A stretch of 64,000 nucleotides of DNA from Odontocerum albicorne (Eukaryota; Arthropoda; Insecta; Trichoptera; Odontoceridae): contig OX463845.1 in assembly GCA_949825065.1 (NCBI GenBank), forward strand, positions 30,193,315 to 30,257,314. The letters are read 5' to 3'. Below, one piece after another: positions 23,001 through 33,483 of this stretch. The position numbers and the translations under genes were made by a program. The stretch's first letter is position 1. Every line of letters starts with the position of its first letter. The notes under the pieces are model-generated. The model was not told the DNA's origin, made no database searches, and worked only from the letters and a program-made list of their open reading frames with translations.

Positions 23001-26000
23001 TCACCAAATGTCTATTTAATGTATAATATTTCAGGCTAGTCGGAATGGATATGCTCGCTAGACTGTATACATTGAAAGTGTTATATAAGAAATAATTATA
23101 ATCTACACATGATTAAGTCGTTTTGTGTTTTTTTTCTTCCAATTTATGTGATCATTTTATCCATGTTCGTATTGTATAAATGTAAACATTCTAATAGTAT
23201 CTGACTTTTCATATGAACTTAAGATTTTTTAAATTGTTACACATAATTAAAATCGTTGTTGATTTTTTTAACTACCTACTGAAGTGTTGCTTGCATACAT
23301 AAATTGTATTATACTTCGGTTGTAAACAATACAACCTGAGTGGTTTATTGTCATGTGACAATTATAAAAATCTGAAAGAGGTCTTAAATGTAAATAAAAC
23401 AGGAATCCTTCAAAAAAAAATCTGTGCTAGCAGGAACACCCACAAACCCCGAGTTTTAAGGCAGGCAACTTACCTACGGAGGTCGTTAGATAAGACAAAA
23501 GTTTTTTTAAAGTATCTTAAAACTGTCTTTGTCAGGGTGTGCAAAAGGGAATTTGGCTAACGTTATTCTTTGGGCCAATTTAATGTTAAAAAACTGGTTA
23601 CAGAATTATTATAGAATACGCTAGGAGTTGGTATTCACCACTATTTGAAAAAAATACAAATTTATTATTGGAGTATAATTTCACCAACCTATCTCCGAAA
23701 GCTCCAGTCATTGCAACTACGGCGTACGGAGTCCATGCGCAGATGAAGAGAAAGAAAATGGTGAACGCCACTTTGGCTATTCTGATCTCCACGCTCTTGC
23801 TAGCGTCTTGGTTTGCCACCAATGATTTGACGTTCATCTTCTTTGCTTGATCCTTCAACATTTTTTCGTGGGCTCGAACCTGTTAAAAATATATTTGAAA
23901 TAAGATAAAATAGAATAACAATATCTGAGAGGACCAATGATTGAGTGAACGTGATTGAATGCAAGTAGCCAGAACTAATTAGTTGTAAGTAAATAATTAG
24001 TTGTAGGCATTGTTATCTAGTTATAAGAAGTATGTAGATGTTAACTATTTCTAAGAAATTATATTATATATTAAGATGATTAGAAATAAAATGTCATGTA
24101 GGAAATTATAATTAAGTTAGTCCATAGTTATAATACAATATATAAATTAAATTAGTTCCTTAGATGTAAATTTGTATATTGGTACGAGTATAGCCTTTGG
24201 CAAATATTTGAATAAAAGAAATAAACAATATTTTTTAAAGTATTTAAAAAAATATTTGTGACGCTAGTGTGACAATATCCGTGGCCTAATTGGTAAGATG
24301 CCTATCTTCCAAACCGGAGGTTGCGTGTTCAATTCCCGCTGGAACTCATTTAAAAAAACAAAGGTTTTCACTTAAGGCCTTATAAACATCTTTCTACATA
24401 TATTGTATACAAAAAAGTGATATATGATTCATTCGGGCGCTGTTATATCTACCAGAAGAGATGTTGTTTAACAATAGTGGGTTTCAATCCTGAGTTAGAA
24501 CGCCATTGTGAACAGTTTGCTATCTAAATGGCGTAATATAAAATTGTCCATTGAATGAATTAATAAACCATCTTCGGCCAGTTAGGTCCCAGAAGTAGTG
24601 TGGGAACATGTTTTAAAAAACAAATTTCTGATTGTAGTAAATATTATCTGTAATAAACCGAATACGGCAATGTATTTCTGAAAGTGACAACAAGATAGCA
24701 AATTAACGTACACGCGAAAATGTTAATGAAAATTAATGTTTTTTTAATATCACTACCATGATCGTAAACGTATTTCAGTAAGGGACGAAAAACTAGTAAA
24801 CTAATATAACCGCGAGAATGTTAATGAAAATAAATGTTTTTTCACTACCTTGACCATAAACCGTAATAAACAAATATTTTTCTGATAGTGAAAATTATAT
24901 GATATGAATGGGTTGAAATATTGAAAGATAAACATCATTAGAGTATTTAGGATATTATGTCAGTTTACGAGTATAACAAATATTGTATTATACCGGTTTA
25001 TACAATATAACGTATTGGCCTTATTGTTAGTACAATTTCTTAACAACGTTTGGAAAAAGCGTTCTACCAAATAGACCATATATGTGGTGTATTTTAGTAA
25101 ATTGAGAAACGTTTTAGAAAAGTTGGTTCTAATGAGAAACTAAACCGCAAAACAGGTCAACCAAATCAAAGTAAACATAATTTAGAACCAAAAATCTGAC
25201 CACAATCTGGTGGAAATGTAAAGTAGCAAAAGTGGAAAGGAAAATCGTTGCAAGTATCATATACGAGTATATAAGGGCGGTATAAAAAATGCAACAATCA
25301 CTTCTGTATAAATGTTTGAAACTACTTTTGTCAATGCATGTTGAGTTGCAAAAAAAAGATCGCTGGTTAGTATTTTTTTAATTTCTTTTCGTTTGTAAGG
25401 AATGATAATGAACTTATAATTAAATTGATATTGATTTTTCAGGGTAACCACGATTATTTATACTAGAGTTTGATGTGCACCATTCTTAATCACGTTCAAG
25501 AGTTAATCTTAACCACGTTCACGCCATTCCAATATCAATTCAGCTGGAAAGCGAAGCTGTGGAATTTTTGTTTGTATATTTTTTCTCTTCTTTAAGTGAG
25601 TGATAAGTTGTACAAACTCGTCGGCCACATCGCTGTATCTGATGGCACACCGAAGTGAGACGATCGGAGCATAACGGCATATTTTTTAAACAAAAGATAT
25701 GACAGAAGTCATATGTTATTTATACCTCCGGAAAGAAGGAAGGCTGAAAAATGCCTGTGTTATTCGAAGGTTCGAACCGGCGACCTTTCGCATGGAAGTC
25801 CAGTGCGCTACTGCGCAGCCATCCTCCTAGTTACCGCATGACCATGCACTGTTCCACTAGTATTACCTCCAATGTTCAGAGGTTAATATTTTTTTTAATA
25901 CTCTTTCTAGATTATAACAATTTTACATGTTCAAGATAGGATAACTTACATGTTCAAGATAGGATAAAAAAGATAATTTTTACATATTCAATATATTTGG

Positions 26001-29000
26001 AAGGAACAAATTGATATAAAGCAATAAGCTCGCCAGATTTATCAAGTATAACCACGTACAGTAAAAAATAAATAAATCATTCAACCAGGTCACGAAATCT
26101 TTCTAAGGTTAAATCCACTGCGCTAATAAGCTTGGCAATTCGCAATCATAATCGTCTTCTTGGCAATTGTATTAATAATGTTCAGTCCATACATACATAC
26201 TATCAGGTCATTTCTCTGACGGGGTAGGCAGAGAGGACATATCACCAGATTTTCTTATTTCCACACATATTTTTCGTGTCTTCCGCATACGTACACCTTC
26301 TCATACAACTCCTGCGATTTAACGGACATTCTACATTTCCATCTTTCAAAATATAATTCATTCGATGCAACCAAACTCTCCTTGGTCTTCCTCTACCACG
26401 CCTTCCACTTATATTTGCACTATATTTTGTCAGTCTTTATTAAATATTTTGTTCTATATGCCAAAACCATGTTAGAATGCTCTTCTTCATATTACTCAAC
26501 ACATCAACCTTAAGTTCACATTTATCTCTGACAATTTCATTCCCTATTATAAATTATCGCCCCATGTACATATTCTTCTCAGTGCACGCATTTCTAAAGC
26601 ATTTATTCGGATACTTTTCCACTCGTTTCACTCTCATGCATCAAAATAATGCCAGTAAACATTAAAATGAAAACCAATTATTTTTAATGATTTTCACGTT
26701 TAAATATCAACTGAGATGTAGAAATAATAGCCTTTAAGTCTATGGGTAAAAATAGGAAAGCGTTACATAATGGAGTTTCGTTGGTAATTAAAAACATGTT
26801 TGTTGGAAGCAACTGGAGCATCTGATCAATTTGGATCAATTAGGGCTTTAATTATTAGGCCACAAGTAACATCCCGGGGAAGTACCGAATTTGAACGGTA
26901 ATGTTCCACAGCCTCTCAATTGCGCTATCCATTCTTCATGTTTCCATTGATTTTAATATTCAATATGTGTATTTAGTTAGATGTTTTCATCTTAGAATTA
27001 ATAAAAAAAAAATTATCATGTGAATAATACTTCGTTAAATAATGGAATTGGTTATTCGGATATATTAAAGGGCGCTGCCGGGAGAGAATATTATTTTCAG
27101 CCCCATTAATCGAGCTTTGGAGTTTAAAACTGCTACACTATATTAGGTACAGAACTCGCGGTTTGTACGTGAATATACATTATTGGTTTAACTGCTAAGA
27201 GTCCTGTCTTCTGACCCGGGAGTTGCGCGTTCATTTTCCATTGGTACAATTTTTTTTCCAATAGGATTCCAGTCTGGTTTTTACTTAAGGCCTTGTTAAC
27301 ATCTTTCTGGTTGCTTGAAAAATATTTCCACACAACAATAAGCCCTCTAGGTTGTATTGTATATATTAAATGACTAATACAATACAATAGAACATTCGCA
27401 AACTTTAATGTGTGTGAGTATTGTTATCAGACTGGGATCCTAATTTAATTTTTTTTTCATTAATGGATTCAGATTTGAAGTGGTAAGACATGAATCTTAC
27501 CAACCAGACCACGGAAGTCCCACTAAGGTTAAATACTTGAGAAAGTGACCGAATGGTCTAGATTTATTCATTTTAACTCACTGAAAACAGTACCCCTGAA
27601 TAAATATTGATCAAGCAACTTTCAAACAATGAATGTTGTAAAGGCTGTTATTTTATGCTCTTTTCAATCTGTGGAAATACAACTAAACTATGTAATAATA
27701 TCAATGTTATTGTTACCTGTCCAAAAAGTTGCGAATAGAAGAAACATATGAGAGACATGGGCAACATATAGCTCCACATGAAGATGCATGCTACAAATAC
27801 TTTAGTATCCTGGTCATCTGATAGAAAATCGAAAGAACAGGTGGTGAGAAATCCCTCTGAAAAGTTATTTATGTGTAAGGTTCATACATTTTTTAGAATA
27901 AATAAAAATAGCTCGTTAAAAATATTAAATATAAATTTATTTTCTAGCACCTCTCTAAAATTAATGTTTAATAATTCTCGTATATATGAGAAATATTTTT
28001 TTGTTCGTTTTAAACTAAAAAGATTGAAGTTAGTTTATTACATGAAATATTTTCGTTTCGCCCAAAAAATGTATTTTTTAAATGGGATTTCCTATCCACT
28101 AATAGAAAAAGGTTTGCCCATTACATATATCTGAAACTGAAATGTACATCTTTTAATAAAAAAGGACATGTTTAAAATTTCAGGCATAATAGATCTTTTC
28201 CTACCACGAAACATCAACTCAAAAAAATTTGGCTGAATTGTAGGTGAAGTATAATATTTACTGTAATTTTATTGTTAAGGTTAGGTCTTACTTTTCAAAT
28301 GAATATGAAATCAAAGAAAAAAAATAAAAACGGCTGAGCTATAGTATACCTGGCACATATCGTCCCCAGATTTTAAAGAGAGGAAGAACTGTAAATGGTG
28401 TTGCCCAGAACCATGTGAAGACACAAAGAATCATGGCTTGAGTTCTGCTCAGTCTTCCATCCAGTGGGCAAGATATAGTCCTAAGATATAAATTAATTCA
28501 ATTGATTTTGTGTCATTCAATATTCTCTGATATTTATTTACAAAATCTATTTTTAAATAACTACTTAGAAAGGTGTCTTGATAAAGTGTGACTTTATTAT
28601 CGACCAAATTGGTGAGAACCACTTTTATCCAATATTTTAATCATTTTGCTATTAGGCCTTTTGCATTTTTTTCTGTATTATATTAAAGCCAAGTTTTATT
28701 CATTTAAGAAATTAGACTATTTTTTTCAAATACGAAAAAAATAATGAATTTTTGTTGAGTTAGGATTCTTATAAAATAACCCTTTATCTATATTATTTAT
28801 CTGGCCGTTACATAAAACATCACAATACATCAGAATAAAGCAAAATAATTGATCACGGATGATAATCGAGTAAATTATCAGTAGTGAAACAACTTGACCT
28901 GTCTCTACAGTATATCAGCGCACATAGAATATAATATTACAAAAAATATACCTTACGCAGAAAACTTTTAATTAATGGCTTAAATTTCCCGAATCGGAGG

Positions 29001-32000
29001 TATTGTATAAAATACTCATGCAGTAAACTGCAGATATGCAGTAAACAGTCGTTCTGATCAAGAGGTCAACGCGGTTAGCTATTCGCCCAAGAATATAATA
29101 ATATCGTTTCCGCTTCTTTCGGAGGTGTCTGTAAACAGCTGTAAAGATATGAGTCATAACTAAAGTTTCTACGTATTATAATAACGTACTTACCTGTATC
29201 TATCAAATGCAATAACTGCATTGGTTATCGCTCCCCCGATGCCGGACAAAGAACCTAGGACGGCGTAAATATTGCAGCCAATCTCATAGCCTAAGAGCCT
29301 CTGGTGGAAAGAATTTCCGATGAACATTGGAATCTCTAGCATCATTAAAAGATCGAATATCGCCAAGTTTATTATGAACATGTTACTGGCTGTCCGTAAT
29401 TTCTTTGAACTGAAAAAAATGTTTAAAAAGTCATCCAGAGGCATAGAAAAGCTAAAATAATAAGTAGTAAAATGTAGGATTTTTGTTAAAAGTTTTCTAT
29501 TCCACTTGAAGATATTTGGAGTTAACATTACCATAAGTATTTTTATATAATTATCTGAAACTGGTAGAAAAATTGTGATACCCTCCAATCTTGGCAAATT
29601 TTTTATTCCATTTTCAATTTTTAATTCGAACAAATAAAAAAAAAGGTCTATAAGACTTTTTAAAACGATGTAAGACAAAGAAACACAATGTAAGACCAAG
29701 AAATATGATGTAAGACTAAGGGGGGTTGAAGAAAAATCTGTCTTTAAGAAATTTAATATTTATTTAATAACTTATATTACTTCATTATAATTCAAATTAC
29801 CCATGTGCAATATACTCGTAAATTGGAGTCACGTAGCGAGATTTTTTTTAATGTTTCCCTGAAAACTTATAATTTCGTGTAAGAAAACGAACCGTTTTGT
29901 TTAAGAAATTTTACATGTAATTTGTTAATGTACTGAAGAATTTTATTATTTGTCAATCCTCGAAACACCGCTGGTACTCAATTTTCGGTATGTCCATCAA
30001 AGCCGTCTTCGATTTTTTCATGACATCCTCTCGGGTGCTGTAACGCGTTCCGCGAAGCGGTTTTTTAAGTCGGTCGAACAGGAAAAAAATGCAGGGAGTC
30101 AGATCAGGTGAATTCAAAGGCTGCTGGATAGTATTCGTGTTGTTTTTGGTCAAAACTCATGGAAATAATGTCTTTCGCGATTTCAACGCGGTCCTTTTTT
30201 TGCATGAAATTGAGGTCTTTTGGCACCAGTTTTGCAGCGACACGTCTGAGGCCCAAATCACTAACCAAAATGTCTTGAGCGGATTCATAAACGATGTTCA
30301 AGTCCTCTGCCAGCTCTCTGATGGTCAATTTGCGGTTTTCGGCCAACATTTCTTTAATTGTATCGGTGTTTTCATCGGTTTTCGACTGCCACTGCGTTCG
30401 TCATTCTCGACCGACTCACGACCACTTCTGAAGCGTTCGTGCCACCAAAAACACTTCTCGAACATTTCCAAGGTCTGCGGACCGTTAAATCCGTTTTTCA
30501 CAAAAAATTTATGTAAACTCGATGCACAGTTGATGCCATTTTCAAACTTGTAAAAAATCGAAAATACGCACAAAGGGAGATGTACTCAGTACAGCGTAAC
30601 TTTTACAAATGTCAAGCTATGATGCTGAAATTTGGAGGGAAGTGTCAATGATAGATGTGGTAACCTAACAAAAAAAAAAGAATTCCAATCGGGTAACTGA
30701 CAGCGCTATTTCGTATCTATTCATACAATTCCATAATAAAAGTGCTGACATTGCATACAATTTATGATTTTATTTTTAGGTGAACTTAATTTTGAAACAC
30801 TCTTTTTTTCATATTTTTGTGAATTTTTTTTTGTTACATATTATCAAATATTTTTACAAAAGACGATGTTTCATTTCAGTCGCATAAGTTGGCTCACTAA
30901 ATGTTCTTCGACAGTGGACTTTACACGCAGAGAAATTATACATAAACAATCATATTAAAAGTCCTAATTGCAGACGGTTGCGAGATTTGACAAGTTTGAG
31001 ATAATAATTATCTTGTAAAGGGAGATGTGCACATTTCAAGTAATGTTTTATTTTTTTATTTAAGCTCTTTGTTTCTTTTCTTGAAAATTTGTATTAAATG
31101 TTATTGTTTTGTAAAGGTTACGATCGTTAAGAGTAATAAAAAAAAATTAAAAAAAGATTTTCAACAAATATTCTAACCTTAACATGAAAATATTAAATTT
31201 AAAATTGTAAAACTAAACACAAATAATCAATGATTCTTACGTAGAAAATATCCATATGACGATGCCATTCCCAAGTACGGACATGATCATGAGCATAATG
31301 TAGATGAGCGCCAGTCCCAGGTGCCAGTATTTGGAGGGGGCTGGGAAGTTCCTCCAGTGGGGGTGCACCAGGTCCTGGTGCTCTGAAGGGAAGTTCCAGC
31401 CTAGAATTAGCTCTGGAGCCTGCTCTTGGGGGCTGAAATTGTTACCATAAATGTTTGTATTGTATTATACTTTCGTTATATACAGTACAATATGGAGGGT
31501 TAATTGTCATGTAAAAATATCTTTTAATTAACCAGAAATGTATTTAAAAAAGTTTTAAGGGAAAACCAGAATGGAACCCTTCTGAAAAAGATCTGAGCAC
31601 CAAGTTGCTAGCCCCAGGCTGAAAGACAAGCATCATATCGACACAACGGAGGTCGTCTATATACTAGGCATGACTTGATTGAGCTGCAAAAGGGTTACGA
31701 CTATCAATTTTGTGTGTAGTTATTATCGGCGCCGTTATGCAATCGTTAAAATTTATGTATTGTATAAAAAGCGGCCAAAGTTTGATTCCCAGTGGGCCTT
31801 GGACTGGTTTTACTCTCAGGTTGTTTTTTCATCTGATTAATTTTATTGTTGCTCTGGTGATACGTAGCTGCTTTGCGCTATTGGGGATATGTGTTAAAAA
31901 ACATTGTTATTAAATTATTTATTTATAAATTTTCAAATAATATAATACTTGTACTAAACTTATTTTAGACATTACACAAATATATTGTAGTTTAAAATAT

Positions 32001-32892
32001 TAAAATAGTTATATTATTCTTTGAATTTGATTATTTAGAAACTAGGTCATGCTGGTCGACAAGTTAATGTTTAAAGAGAAAAATAATATTTAATCTTCAA
32101 ATATCTAATAAACCAAATGTCTTCGGCACGTATAATTATTTAAATCAATCCAAGGGCGAATTTATATGTTCTAGAATTTTTCAAAAAGTGTCATACTAAG
32201 AAAAACATATTTACGCGTGTTGTACGCATTTTACAGATGAGTTAAATCAAAACTATTTTTTATTCATATAGTAAAATAATACTGATCTTAGGGTTAAAAC
32301 AGTTTTATCGTATGTTGAAAAATAAACAAACAAAAACACAGTATTAAAAAAAAGTGAGAGCTGTTTTTAAGTATCCTCAATACAACATTTATAATTCAAG
32401 TCGTTTTAATGGAAAGCCGAACCGTATAATACATACGAATTAAAAAAAGTCTTTTTTGTCGATACATAGAACCACTGTAATAGGCAAGGCCTGTGACGGT
32501 GTTCTGATTTTTTCATAAAAAAATCATACACTTGTCTTAAATACTAAAACACTCAGTTCAAATAGCCACACTCTGCATTCACATCTTAAGACGTACTTCC
32601 AAAACTATTGCATAATTTAATTTACCACAAAGATTTTGGGTTATAAAATGGCAATTAAATAAATAAAATAAGGAATAAATCATAAACAACGGTGTTTACC
32701 GCTAAAAGTCTACATATACTCGTATTTCTTTTAAATTTACTTTGATTCAAATTGTTGAAAACATTTAAAAGCATGCCTTTTAATACACTCAGGGGTTATA
32801 AGAAATAATGCATACGTTGCTGAGAATATAATAAAAACTTACGTTCTGAAAGTTTCGGCCATGGGACCGAACTGTGATAAATTAGCAAACAT
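19918..32892 (-). CDS. Blue-sensitive visual opsin, complete, 8 coding exons
   Basis: Seven-transmembrane photoreceptor GPCR of the insect short-wavelength (blue) opsin class. It binds retinal in rhabdomeric photoreceptor membranes and signals through Gq. Coding exons are 32892-32843, 31432-31241, 29409-29194, 28480-28350, 27856-27717, 23879-23689, 21684-21583 and 20023-19918. Every junction is GT/AG and the phases agree, giving 375 aa, the usual insect opsin length. Visible landmarks are N4-L-S (N-glycosylation), C126 and C203 (disulfide pair), Y129 (counterion position), D150-R151-Y152, the [10 protein letters not shown] block at 254-263, Schiff-base lysine K323, and DPWVY at 329-333. The Ser/Thr-rich tail fits arrestin and kinase control. 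E106 sits where UV opsins carry lysine, so a blue or violet pigment is inferred. The sequence resembles bee blue opsin throughout. No frameshift or premature stop is seen. Confidence 0.96.
21583..21684 (-). CDS. Blue opsin coding exon 7 (residues 308-340), TM7 with retinal lysine
   Basis: The acceptor is CATGTTTTCAG and the donor is ATCG|GTGAGT. It encodes [20 protein letters not shown] then [14 protein letters not shown]323 is the chromophore attachment lysine and DPWVY is the insect NPxxY equivalent. The CC directly before K323 is unusual; most insect opsins I recall have FA at those positions. Confidence 0.95.
21711..21768 (+). repeat. 30-bp tandem duplication in opsin intron 6
   Basis: CAAGCTTCCAATCATCTTAC recurs about 30 bp later as CAAGCTTCCAAACATCTTAC, just upstream (in gene sense) of exon 7. 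Confidence 0.7.
23303..23500 (-). mobile_element. SINE-A copy in opsin intron 6
   Basis: On the minus strand it has a tRNA-like head (GTAGGTAAGTTGCCTG), a mid-part TTTACATTTAAGACC and a tail ATTGTCACATGACAATAA, then TTGTATTGTTTACAACCGAA. The tail contains a hairpin (TTGTATT/AATACAA), as in the other copies. Confidence 0.7.
23689..23879 (-). CDS. Blue opsin coding exon 6 (residues 244-306), ICL3 and TM6
   Basis: The acceptor is TTTTTAACAG and the donor is ATAG|GTTGGT. It encodes the third cytoplasmic loop with the insect-opsin block [17 protein letters not shown], then TM6 ([21 protein letters not shown]). It ends AFGD with R307 split. The donor GTTGGT is weaker than the others, but the protein alignment supports it. 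Confidence 0.96.
24276..24415 (+). mobile_element. SINE-A copy with tRNA-like head, opsin intron 5
   Basis: GTGGCCTAATTGGTAAGATG (A-box-like) and GGTTGCGTGTTCAATTCCCG (B-box-like) are spaced as in a tRNA. They are followed by CTTAAGGCCTTATAAACATC and TATTGTATAC. The acceptor stem does not pair, so it is not a tRNA gene. Confidence 0.75.
24467..24556 (+). mobile_element. SINE-B partial copy, opsin intron 5
   Basis: AACAATAGTGGGTTTCAATC, TGAGTTAGAACGCC, GCTATCTAAATGGCG and AAAATTGTCC align in order with the copy at 42293-42482. Confidence 0.6.
24648..24905 (+). repeat. Diverged 98-bp tandem repeat, opsin intron 5
   Basis: GCGAAAATGTTAATGAAAA at 24714 and GCGAGAATGTTAATGAAAA at 24812 begin two related blocks, each followed by TAATGTTTTTT, CACTACC and a TAAAC.GTA segment. 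A partial block precedes the first. About 2.5 units. Confidence 0.6.
24981..25035 (-). mobile_element. SINE-A tail fragment, opsin intron 5
   Basis: TATTGTATTATACCGGTTTA, ACAATATAACG and a TATTGTTA end match the hairpin tail seen at 23303 and 31459. The head is missing. Confidence 0.5.
25640..25860 (-). mobile_element. SINE-C copy with tRNA-like head, opsin intron 5
   Basis: In minus orientation GGATGGCTGCGCAGTAGCGC precedes GGTCGCCGGTTCGAACC at tRNA-like spacing, giving good A and B boxes. The anticodon arm does not pair (CTGGA against GCGAA), so it is a tRNA-derived repeat. Confidence 0.65.
25923..25968 (+). repeat. 23-bp tandem duplication
   Basis: TTACATGTTCAAGATAGGAT is repeated exactly at 25923 and 25946. 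Confidence 0.85.
26189..26650 (-). mobile_element. LINE 3'-end fragment (RTE-like), opsin intron 5
   Basis: Starts with CATACATACATACTATCAGG and CGGGGTAGGCAGAG. It continues with the same degenerate C-terminal coding region as 16240-16520 (CACCTTCTCATACAACTCCT, CTCCTTGGTCTTCCTCTACC in plus-strand form). It is 5'-truncated with many stops. Confidence 0.7.
26875..26940 (-). mobile_element. SINE-C-like tRNA head fragment, opsin intron 5
   Basis: On the minus strand GGATAGCGCAATTGAGAGG and CCGTTCAAATTCGG mimic A and B boxes. Only the head is present. Confidence 0.45.
27054..27540 (+). mobile_element. Repeat family D copy split by a SINE-A insertion
   Basis: Left part 27054-27176 (CCCCATTAATCGAGCTTT, ACTCGCGG) and right part 27393-27540 (GTGAGTATTGTTATCAGACT, GGGATCCTA) align with the uninterrupted copy at 19227-19500. 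The 215 bp between them is SINE-A. Confidence 0.6.
27177..27392 (+). mobile_element. SINE-A copy nested in repeat D
   Basis: TTGGTTTAACTGCTAAGAGTC and GAGTTGCGCGTTCATTTTCC form the tRNA-like head. It is followed by TTACTTAAGGCCTTGTTAAC, AATAAGCCCTCTAGGTTGTA and a TTGTATATA...ATACAATAC hairpin tail. A short ACATT on both sides may be the target duplication. Confidence 0.7.
27717..27856 (-). CDS. Blue opsin coding exon 5 (residues 198-243), ECL2 and TM5
   Basis: The acceptor is ACTTTTCAG and the donor is ACAG|GTAACA, phase 0. It contains [14 protein letters not shown] with disulfide cysteine C203, then TM5. The open plus-strand frame over this exon is antisense shadow. Confidence 0.95.
28350..28480 (-). 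CDS. Blue opsin coding exon 4 (residues 154-196), TM4
   Basis: The acceptor is TATATCTTAG and the donor is CCAG|GTATAC. It encodes ISCPLDGRL after the DRYR motif, TM4 ([14 protein letters not shown]) and the start of extracellular loop 2 (IWGRYVP). R153 and E197 are split codons completed by exons 3 and 5. Confidence 0.95.
29194..29409 (-). CDS. Blue opsin coding exon 3 (residues 82-152), TM2 to DRY motif
   Basis: The acceptor is TTTTTTTCAG and the donor is ACAG|GTAAGT. It covers the first cytoplasmic loop, TM2, the first extracellular loop and TM3 ending in AFDRY. It contains E106 in MMLEIPMF (the spectral-class site), C126 and Y129. The open frame runs on into the upstream intron, but the splice site fixes the exon start. 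Confidence 0.97.
29950..30668 (-). mobile_element. Mariner remnant in opsin intron 2
   Basis: Three minus-strand frames carry mariner transposase pieces in order. First, 30325-30573 has [28 protein letters not shown] and ENDERSGSR. Next, 30104-30349 has [34 protein letters not shown] and RVEIAKDI. Last, 29953-30153 has [27 protein letters not shown] and YQRCFED. The catalytic region between RVEIAKD and NSPDLTP is deleted, and the last residues are missing. A possible 5' TIR, TTAGGTTACCACATC on the minus strand, ends at about 30668; no matching 3' TIR was found. It lies in the same orientation as the opsin gene and is another mariner subfamily than the 1.8- and 7.2-kb elements. Confidence 0.88.
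31241..31432 (-). CDS. Blue opsin coding exon 2 (residues 18-80), N-terminal tail and TM1
   Basis: The acceptor is AATTTCAG and the donor is CTAC|GTAAGA. It encodes the membrane-proximal N-terminal block ([20 protein letters not shown]), then TM1 with GN in [21 protein letters not shown] is a hallmark of insect opsins. It enters in phase 2 (T17 split) and leaves in phase 2 (T81 split). Confidence 0.95.
31459..31665 (-). mobile_element. SINE-A copy in opsin intron 1
   Basis: Starts in plus form with TTGTATTGTATTATACTTTC and TATACAGTACAATATGGAGG, the conserved hairpin tail. The body follows (TTAATTGTCATGT, TTAAGGGAAAACCAGAATGG), and a diverged head near 31600-31660. Confidence 0.65.
31715..31860 (+). 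mobile_element. Diverged tRNA-like SINE fragment, opsin intron 1
   Basis: AAGTTTGATTCCCAGTGGG and GGACTGGTTTTACTCTCAGG parallel the B-box and post-head region of SINE-A. The A-box part is weak. Confidence 0.35.
32843..32892 (-). CDS. Blue opsin coding exon 1 (residues 1-16 and part of T17)
   Basis: Starts at ATG 32892-32890 and ends AAC|GTAAGT, phase 2. It encodes the extracellular N-terminus with the glycosylation sequon N4-L-S. A second in-frame ATG (Met11) has a stronger CCCATGG context. I keep the first ATG because it retains the sequon expected at insect opsin N-termini. Confidence 0.9.
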
Positions 32893-33028
32893 TATTATTA
32901 TATGTTTTTATTAACTTAATTTAAATTAGTCAAACACTTGAATATTAAGTACGGTGATAAAAAAAAGCAAAAAATAGAAACTCATCCACTGAAGCGAGTT
33001 CAGTCCGACTTAAAAAGTCGCTTCTCAC

Positions 33029-33064
33029 TTAATTAATGTCACTCTTCCCCTCCGTATATATATA
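33029..33064 (-). promoter_or_regulatory. Possible opsin core promoter: TATA run and TTAATTAA site
   Basis: About 165 bp upstream of the opsin ATG there is a TATATATATA run (33055-33064), followed downstream by TTAATTAA (33029-33036). Insect rhodopsin promoters combine a TATA box with a palindromic homeodomain or Pax6 site. Here the site lies downstream of the TATA run rather than upstream, so the match is partial. An initiator-like TCAGT occurs near 32990. Confidence 0.3.
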
Positions 33065-33109
33065 CAGGAAGGCAGGGGGTGGGTTCGTGATTGTTAAGTA
33101 CTTAATGCA

Positions 33110-33483
33110 ATAAAACTGAAATTAAGTATTTACATTGCTACTTGTAATTCTTTATTTGCTAATTTTTTTTTTTGACTCAGTGTCAAACCTTTTCTATGCA
33201 CTGACTCGTCCGTAAAAACGTTAAATAAATTTAAGGGCTGTAAAATACAACATGTAGGTTTATTTTCTTTGTTTTAGGGTGATGCCTGATCGAGATTATC
33301 CTTATGGATAAGCCTAAACTATTCGGTAGTATTTTATTTACCATGTTGCATTTATAATTATTATGAAACATGTATTTATGTCTTTGTTCATTGATACTTT
33401 CTTTTTTCCTATTAATATGCTCTGCGTTGGTCTGTTAAGTGGCCATTTTTATAGTGTTAGGGCATTATGATCCTGATTGACCG
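33110..33483. other. Opsin upstream intergenic sequence
   Basis: AT-rich, with no coding or repeat signal. A TTAAGTACTTAA palindrome lies just before it at 33094-33105. Confidence 0.4.

Noticed and set aside
23668..23850. 60-codon plus-strand open frame
   Set aside because: Antisense shadow of opsin exon 6.
24281..24352. tRNA gene
   Set aside because: A and B boxes are good but the acceptor stem does not pair and related copies occur elsewhere; it is a SINE head.
25760..25835. tRNA gene on the minus strand
   Set aside because: The anticodon stem cannot pair and the sequence continues as a repeat body.
27778..28134. 118-codon plus-strand open frame
   Set aside because: It lies antisense over opsin exon 5 and runs into intron AT-rich sequence; the minus strand explains the conservation.
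29410..29699. N-terminal extension of the open frame around opsin exon 3
   Set aside because: The protein match begins exactly at a TTTTTTTCAG acceptor; upstream residues are intron translation and exons 1-2 supply the true N-terminus.
19918..32892. UV opsin assignment
   Set aside because: The TM2 site has Glu (LEIP), not the Lys of UV opsins, and the overall sequence is closer to bee blue opsin.
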